The notes under the pieces were generated by a model that was not told where the DNA came from, searched no databases, and worked only from the letters and a program-made list of their open reading frames with translations. This document shows, piece after piece, positions 57,436 to 64,000 of a stretch of 64,000 nt of DNA. Source of the DNA: Rhynchosporium graminicola (taxonomy: Eukaryota > Ascomycota > Leotiomycetes > Helotiales > Ploettnerulaceae); NCBI GenBank assembly GCA_900074885.1, contig FJUW01000023.1, positions 186,001 through 250,000 on the forward strand, read 5' to 3'. Each line of letters starts with the position of its first letter. The stretch's first letter is position 1. The position numbers and the translations under genes are program-made.

Positions 57436-59859
57436 GGTGTGCGAATCGTAGGTAGAAGTTACGCTACGAACGTCTCTCCTTGGAGATTAGATTTCGAAGG
57501 GGAACAGTGGTAGATGATATGAGTTTTAGAAAGGTTTAAATCGAGACAGGGCCTCATCAACGCATCCGACCCGGGGTCAAGTCCTATTTCGAAGTACAAG
57601 GTTGCAGCATCGGGGTCCAAACGGCGCCACCAATATCTCGCTTGATTGGAATATATGTTTACAGCTTAGCGCAGTCCCGCTGGACTGGATGTTTAGTTTC
57701 ATTGCTAAGCGAGTCGAATCAAGGCTATTGTCCAATCATGGACGAGTGGGTTTCATTATTGTGTCAGAAAGAAACCACTATTCCAACTCAATTGAATAAA
57801 GCGTGTGATCTGCGGATCATGCGTATGTAATGGTTGGCTTGATGCTACCGGACCGAAATTTAGCCACATGTTGGAAATTCCAACAGTCAATGTTGAAAGG
57901 CAAGTGCAGCTCACTTCCGTGAACTAAAGTCCTAATCAGCCCTTGTGCACTTTCTGAGGTCGTAAGTCAATCGCTTATCATCGAAGGACAGATCGTGGAT
58001 GAAGAATTCCCAGACTCTGATTTTTGAGAATACATCTAGTTCGTACATGGCTACTCTTTAAGTCAGTATTACGCAGAATCCACGCACGATCGGTCCGAGC
58101 AGTTAGGAAATTTCACGCTGGGCCTGTGGTTTTTGCAACAGGAATTTTCGAGTAATAGTACTGTCAAAGATAACCTGTTACAGCTTCTTACTCGGCTTTT
58201 CAATATCTTCCGGATGAAACAGATTGCTAATGCAAAATAGTCGGCCCAGGTGTCTTTGCCAACTTGATTTTCTGGATATCGACTTTAGACGATGTCAATA
58301 TTGACGTTCTACAGGCTGTAGCGATCAGTTGGCATGGAGAGAACCAATGACAATCCAAAGTTGAACCCTTTCACCTCCGGATTCAAGGGATTTTAGGGAG
58401 GCTTTACAGTTGAAAGTCCAGTGCTTGACTTGTCGCAATCATGAGCATTGCCATCATCGTCGACCACTAGAATTTCCTCCTCATCTGTACCTTCCACTCT
58501 TACTCCTCGATATCTATTCCTGCTGCAAGCTCGACAGCATCGCCGAATGATCTGGCGCAAATTTCAGAGCCTGGAATTTCAATCATCCTCGGACTAAGTG
58601 TCTGTTATGGGCTGCTTTTGCTGTTTAGTATCGATTCGGCAACTGGAGGCGTACGAGAGTATCGATTGTTGAAGAAACAGGTGAGAGAGATCTCTACGCA
58701 AGATATTGCGATATTAAATGGGAACTTCCTCCATGTGACTACGTCCCTCTCCCTCAAAAGAGAGCTAGCTGGATCGAGGGTGATAGAAGCTTAACTATCA
58801 TAGGACAATACAACAATCATACTTAGATAGACGACGCAGAGTCCCATAATCTCCTAATATCTTGAGTTCTCAATCATGTTCTCCATCCACCGATGACGAA
58901 CGATCCGAACCGCACATATCCTGACTTGCTTTGCCTTCCACGCGATCCAAGAGAAATATTGTGTCCACTATGTCTCTTTCTATGCTACATCACGATATGA
59001 GGACCTCCAAATCCACCCGACAACCAGTCTTTAACTCTTTGAAAGCTTCGTACTTGAAAGACTAAGAGAAGAATTGATACGATGCACGGGAGCTGATGAG
59101 TGCTTAGCTGCCTGTATACGGCCTGTATCTATACTTCGAAAAAGTGCTGGGCTTACAGATCAAGAGTTTCTGAAAGATTACTCGATTTGCCGCGTAGACT
59201 ATCACCTTCTGCAGCTTGCATTGTTCAGTCAGAAGTCATCATTATCAGAGTATCAAAGTCCCGAGTATGAAGCATTGAGACTGCTACTACACCTGCCTTG
59301 CCTTCACTTAAAGTCCTCGATCAATTCAGACTTGGAAACTCTGTACTTATGATATTTTCATTGTGTAATCCATTCAGACCTTTAATATTTTCATAGATCC
59401 TGACCAAGTCGTTCAGTATCTCATACAGGACGAATAGCTCCAATCGTAGTTTTTCAGCCTTTATCTAGCTTCGGATCAGAACAGAAGCGTTCGAGATAAG
59501 TTTGTTATAACATATGTAAACAGTGCCAATTTAGGCCCACTGTCAGCGAAATGAACTAAATACTTCATGCAAGAGAGGTCACGATGACCTGGGCACTTTT
59601 GCGCAGAATGCTGATGTTCTGTAAGTTTCATTGACTATATGGTGGATGGACGAAGCGAGGGATTGGCATAAGCTTTTAAAAGACATATTCTATATCTCCT
59701 AATAATAATATATTACTTGTGCGCACCTCCATCCAATTCATAAACAGGCGTTGCTCTATTGCCGTACGGTCCCCTCTTCCTATTCCAATCTTCGCGAACG
59801 TGCTTGTCGAGTATTCCCTGACCATGCAGCTCCGTCGGTGCATACCCTCCCATCCTATA
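57436..59859. other. non-coding region
   Basis: About 2.4 kb with no supportable gene; only short open frames without motifs. Confidence 0.5.
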
Positions 59860-61551
59860 TTACCCCCTTGACGATCCAACACTTTCCATTTTCGAACCTT
59901 TCACGCCAGGTGTCAGAGCAGCTTCTTGAAATCCTCTCCTCTCCTTCCGTTTCCTGTACCAGAGGAATACACATAGGCTTACGATCCCGAGGAGCACGGC
60001 GACAGCTCCTATTCCAATACCAGCTTTTGCGCCCACGGACATGTCTTCATACAATCCAGCGGTCTTATCTCCGGGTAGGACGACGGATGATCCAGGACTA
60101 CCATCTGTGTTGGTAGTTGGCTGGAGTTGCTTATTCAGCGGCACTAAGACGCCTTCCCAGCTAGCCGCCCAGTCGTTATTTGACGATGTAATCACCGTGT
60201 CCTGATCTTTGATTGTCTTCAAGGCACTCTGTGACCCGAAATTTGGACCTGGAGCTTGCGCGAGCCACCATACTCCCTGATTATTATTGGCATTCCAGTT
60301 TCCTCCCACAAATGCAGCTTGAAGAAAGGCGCGACCAAGGGAGTATCTGCCGCGAGATTGGGCGTTACAAGGAAAGTATGGTGTTCTTGGTGCGACCAAG
60401 GGTGCTTCGAGGGTCAAGTTAAGGAGCATGAATGGTACATTGATCGTGATTTTCTTGGTGTTACTCTGGTCTTTACGGAAGACAAAGCGGAGGACAGTTG
60501 GTGAGGAGACGATCCGTTGGTATTGTGGATCGTTGGTATTCCAGGTATAGAGGCCAAGGTTGGCATTGTATGTGACTGGAAGCCAAGCAGCTATAGCATC
60601 GCAAGTGCTCTTTGGGAGGTTGAGGTATGGTGATTCTGGATATAAAGGAAGTGATAAAAAAGGACCAATTGATGAGTTGCCGGCAGCCAAAAGACCGCCT
60701 ACTCTGGTCGAGTTGAAAGGAGAAACGCCATCGTAAGTGACAATATCAACATCCAGGAGATCGATCAGGCCTTTTTTACCATCATCGATAGGCTCTAGCC
60801 CGCCAAATCCACCTTGCTGGGTAGATATGTTGCCACAGATTCGAGCCTGATCGTAGCCGCCAAAGTGTAAAGAACCCTTAATTTTCGGACTCACAGATCC
60901 AATGTGTAACCCAAAAGTGTTAGAAGGAATCACTTCTTTCTCCTGTAGAAATCCTGGCACCAAACTACCATTGATTGGAGCTTGCTCCGCCTGCGAAAAA
61001 GTTTGATTGACGGTCCCGAGATAGCCCAAGCCGAAAGTTCCTACTTACAATGCCCTGATATCTCCTCCTGGATAAATCGGGGCGATATCGCTATACATAC
61101 CAAATGTGACGTTTGGCACGATAACGAAGGTCCTGGAGCTGTCTAAAATTCCAATATTCATCTGATCCAGCGCGCTCGTTCCGTCCGAGCCTTGGACTTG
61201 GAGACCACCATGTGTGTAGTCCACCGCCGATAGCTGCTGTACGATTGTATCTAAGCCCGTGCGTGAGATTTCGATAGCGTATAGACCAGCTGCAGAGGCA
61301 CAACAAACATCCGGAGAGAGCGTAGCATTAGAGCATATTTTTGATGTCAAAATATGTGAGCGAAAGGTTCCGGCAGGATAAAGTGCAACTTGTTGTGCCG
61401 GCGTTCCAATACCAATTTGTATTGCCTGCCAGGGCCCGTCTGGTCCAAAAGTCTTGCTCGACCATGTCAAGGCAAATGGGAGACCGGTATCCACTGAACG
61501 CGAGGCATAAAAGAGTGTGGCGAGAACCAAAAATTGACGAACTCGCGTCAT
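59860..61551 (-). pseudogene. aspartic-protease-like (A1 fold) membrane protein, catalytically altered, with one in-frame stop
   Basis: Minus strand, one reading frame of 564 codons from ATG 61551 to 59860, interrupted only by a TAA at 61045-61047. Signal peptide (MTRVRQFLVLATLFYAS), A1-type start AIQIGIGTPAQQVALYPAGT (a protease would have DTG or DSG where this has PAGT), VGTFGLGYLGTVNQTF, FGLHIGSVSPKIKGSLHFGGYD, a second lobe ending LNLPKSTCDAIAAWLP, then a transmembrane helix (IGIGAVAVLLGIVSLCVFLW) and a basic cytosolic tail. Fungi have many such membrane-anchored, probably inactive relatives. The TAA falls where I expect a Gln (CAA), a C-to-T change. No intron of suitable length removes it. 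It could be a pseudogene, or a truncated secreted first lobe of about 168 residues may still be made. Confidence 0.65.
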
Positions 61552-62087
61552 AACTGCGAAACAAAAGCGCAAGCAAGTCGACCATAAGAACCAAACACGC
61601 ACACTTATACAAAGTATGTTAAAACTCAGAAATGATCGCGTGGGCAGAAATCCACAGAAAGAAAGGAGAGAACGGACTGAACAAGTAAGAAGATAGAAAC
61701 AACCTACGTGCCATGAAAAGGGTAAAGGAGGCGGACGAAGAAGGAAGGCTTGGAACAGGTCCAATGCTCTCTCTGCTGGTTGCGTTGCATTGAAACCCCA
61801 ACAGTCAGGACCAAACATCATGACTAAGAACAACTTCGTCGCAAATCTGATGAATCCAGAGCTGATATGCGGCTGGCGCCAGGGATTATGTGAACCAGCC
61901 GGTAAATGAGTCTTTACCGTTCTATTCACCTTCTTGATTGGGAAGATGAGTTCCTGTGTACCATGTATGTTTCGAGGGTCGACATCAGCCTTCATGGGAT
62001 GGATATGTGCGAAGTTGCTGATTATTGCCCACCGCATGCTTGAAAATTCTTGAGAAAAAGGGACAGTCGAGTTCCTCCTTGAAATGC
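61552..62087. other. upstream flank of the aspartic-protease-like gene up to the LTR
   Basis: No gene; the leader and promoter of the neighbouring gene. The open frame that continues upstream to 62037 is an extension beyond the signal peptide and is not credible. The five bases before the LTR are AATGC, which would be the target duplication if the other end were visible. Confidence 0.5.
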
Positions 62088-62270
62088 TGTCAGGGGGCGT
62101 CCGAGATGTATATATAGTAAAAGTCTTAATTCTGTCTATCGCTATAGTAGGAGGAACTATCTAAGTGAAGCTAACTAATAATACTAAGTACTTAGTGCTA
62201 TCTTATCTCGTGATAATATCCTGTGATATATACTTAGTGCTATCTTATCTTATAATAATATCCCGTGATA
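62088..62270 (-). mobile_element. long terminal repeat of an LTR retroelement (3' LTR, minus orientation)
   Basis: The interval begins TGTCAGGGGG and ends CCCGTGATA, which are inverted versions of each other apart from changes expected of TGTCA/TGACA ends (one G/C-to-A/T transition). A 42-bp direct repeat lies inside (20 exact bases at 62189-62208 and again at 62231-62250). It is followed by a polypurine tract on the minus strand. Length 183 bp fits small fungal LTRs. Confidence 0.6.
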
Positions 62271-62282
62271 TCTCCCCCCCCT
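62271..62282 (-). other. polypurine tract next to the LTR
   Basis: On the plus strand TCTCCCCCCCCT, so the minus strand reads AGGGGGGGGAGA directly before the LTR. This is the primer position for plus-strand synthesis in retroelements and fixes the orientation as minus. Confidence 0.6.
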
Positions 62283-64000
62283 AAGTATAAAAAACTCTAT
62301 CCCTAGAGAAAAAAGACAGTTCGACTAGTAATATATAGTAAATATAAATAGTAATAATTATTAATCTCCTCTGCTACTCTCCCTTAATAAATCTAATACG
62401 TCCTTATTAAAATTTGACCTAGTTATAATTTATAAGATTAAAGTTATATCCTCTATATCCCTATTCTCCTTAGTTACGATTATCTTTATTAGAGCTAGCT
62501 TTTTTATTAGTCTAATCACCTGCTTCCTCTTCCCTTTTAGAGTAGATTTAGTAAGCTTTAGTAATATAATCGTATCTTTATTACTATCTTCTATAAGGTC
62601 AGAGGTCTAAGTAGTTAGTAAAACTAGACCTATTAGCTTCTTCTTTAGGTAAGGTTTTCTTAGTTCGTATAGTTAGAGTTCGGTATCTAGTACTATTATA
62701 CTGAAAAGGCGTCCGTTTATAGTATTACTCTAGTTTTCTTAATTAACTAGATCTTTAATAGCGTATATTATTTCCGTATTTCCCGCGATATAAGTTAGTC
62801 CCTATATACTTATTAATTTTCTTAAGAAAGGTATTCTGTTTTTAACTAGGTCTATAACTCTCTAATAATATCCTAGCCTTAAGGGTTAATATATTAGGAG
62901 TTATAATAAGGCGAAGATAAAAGACTTATAGCGTTTTAGTATACTTCTATTTAGTTTTATAATATTAGTCTTATTAGTTCTCTTTAATTTTCTTCCGCCC
63001 TTAGTATCCTTCGACCGGTTATAGTCGACTATACCTACGTATCCTTCTATATTATTAATAGAAGTTAATAGTAATTTCGATTAGATATTATAATCTAAAG
63101 ATAATATAATTAAATTCGTTATATTTCCTATATCGATATAAGGTTTAATTAAATACGACTATTAATACGCTATTATACTACTTTTGATCTCGCTCTGAAA
63201 AATTAAGCCCTATACGTTCAGATATTCACGTAAGAATATAAAGTCTCTTATCTTATTACTTACGACTAGTACTTATTATAGTTTAAGCGTAAGTAGAATT
63301 AGAGAGTATCTTAAATAATAGAATAAAATTCCTAATATTACTATTATTAGGTCTAAGTTATAGAAAGGTACTTAATACGGTAAACCTAGTATAAATTCTA
63401 TATAGTAGCCCGGTCTATTAATATTAATTCTTAGAAGAGCTACTATACTTATAACTACGTCTAGTACTAGTAGGCGTAAGATTTATATTAGCCCGACTAT
63501 CTCTAGTGTAATAATATATATAACCTTGCTAAGCAGTGCGATTATAGACTTATAAGAGGTACTAATTAACGTAGTTAGTAAGGCGTCCAGAATAGTAATA
63601 GGGTTTAGTACGTCTTAAAGCGCGCGAAAATATTCTTCGATAACTACTTTAGTATCTGCGTAAGCTTAAATTATTAAGGAATATCTATTGCATAATATCT
63701 AGAGAAGATATAGTACGTAGTTAGCGCGGTCCCTATCTAATAGAGATCTATCGAGTATATAGAGGAAGTCTCCTATTAATTTATATATACGTTCTATTTC
63801 TACTATAAGTAAAATATATACGCTATAATATATCGCAGCGGAAGCTATTACTTATAGGAATATTTCAAAGCTCAGCTTTGAACTATCGTGCCCTCTTATT
63901 AGCGCGTTATCGAGGATGAATTATCTATTAGTTCTATATCTTATGATAATACTAATATCTTCCTTAGCTTTAATTAATAGAGATAAGGTCTAGTATAAAC
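62283..64000 (-). mobile_element. AT-rich degraded body of the LTR retroelement, continuing past the right edge
   Basis: Very AT-rich sequence (dense TTA, TAA, CTA, TAT) with stops in all frames. No protein domain can be read with confidence; a vague integrase-like stretch is not strong enough to name. The base composition differs sharply from the gene regions and is as expected of a RIP-mutated repeat. Confidence 0.6.

Noticed and set aside
60980..61050. An intron starting at GTAAGT that would remove the TAA in the protease-like gene
   Set aside because: Nearest acceptors give lengths of 58, 64 and 68, none a multiple of three, and they would delete the conserved VGTFGLGY segment.
1..64000. 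tRNA or rRNA genes
   Set aside because: I scanned for B-box-like GGTTCGAAT motifs and paired A-box sequences and found none convincing; a tRNAscan-SE run would settle it.

Overview
The window looks like nuclear DNA of a filamentous ascomycete (Pezizomycotina; I would guess Leotiomycetes from the protein style, but that is only a guess). Genes carry short introns of about 45-110 bp with GTAAGT-like donors, products include Atm1, Aim24, CCT zeta, a GH47 mannosidase and a grainyhead-type factor, and repeats are AT-rich with transition-type damage that resembles repeat-induced point mutation (RIP).

Layout. 0-13.5 kb is dense with housekeeping genes: the first exon of a prenylcysteine-oxidase-like gene (-), CCT6 (+), a GH47 alpha-mannosidase (+), a mitochondrial class III CoA-transferase (-), AIM24 (-) and ATM1 (+). 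The last three are neighbours and all carry mitochondrial presequences; AIM24 and ATM1 share a 374-bp divergent promoter. 13.5-19.6 kb is mostly non-coding, with a 234-bp foldback (MITE-like) element and a small conserved-looking gene at 16.8 kb. 19.6-32.4 kb is a zone of decay: a broken monocarboxylate-type MFS transporter, an intact kinesin-10-like gene, an APH-fold phosphotransferase-like gene killed by one missing base, a Tc1-like DD34E transposase relic, a second broken MFS transporter and a degenerate 2EXR-like gene.

34-36 kb holds an intact OSBP/Kes1-like sterol or lipid transfer gene. 36-52.5 kb is very gene-poor: a single grainyhead/CP2 transcription factor (45.2-47.8 kb) sits between about 9.1 kb and 4.7 kb of non-coding, microsatellite-rich DNA, and its first intron contains a perfect 28-bp GC-rich palindrome. 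52.5-55 kb has an NmrA/isoflavone-reductase-like gene and a previously easy-to-miss 95-aa membrane protein gene whose first exon is five codons. 56-57.4 kb is a GT25 glycosyltransferase pseudogene and 59.9-61.6 kb an aspartic-protease-like membrane protein lacking the catalytic Asp and interrupted by one stop. From 62,088 to the right edge the window enters an LTR retroelement on the minus strand (LTR, polypurine tract, then an AT-rich ruined body).

I found no biosynthetic cluster, tRNA, rRNA or CRISPR array. The most unusual points are the palindrome and regulatory-desert setting of the grainyhead gene, the foldback element with sequence-related ends elsewhere in the window, dibasic (Kex2-like) sites inside disordered insertions of the mannosidase, the cluster of freshly broken genes, and the recurrent tiny first coding exons.
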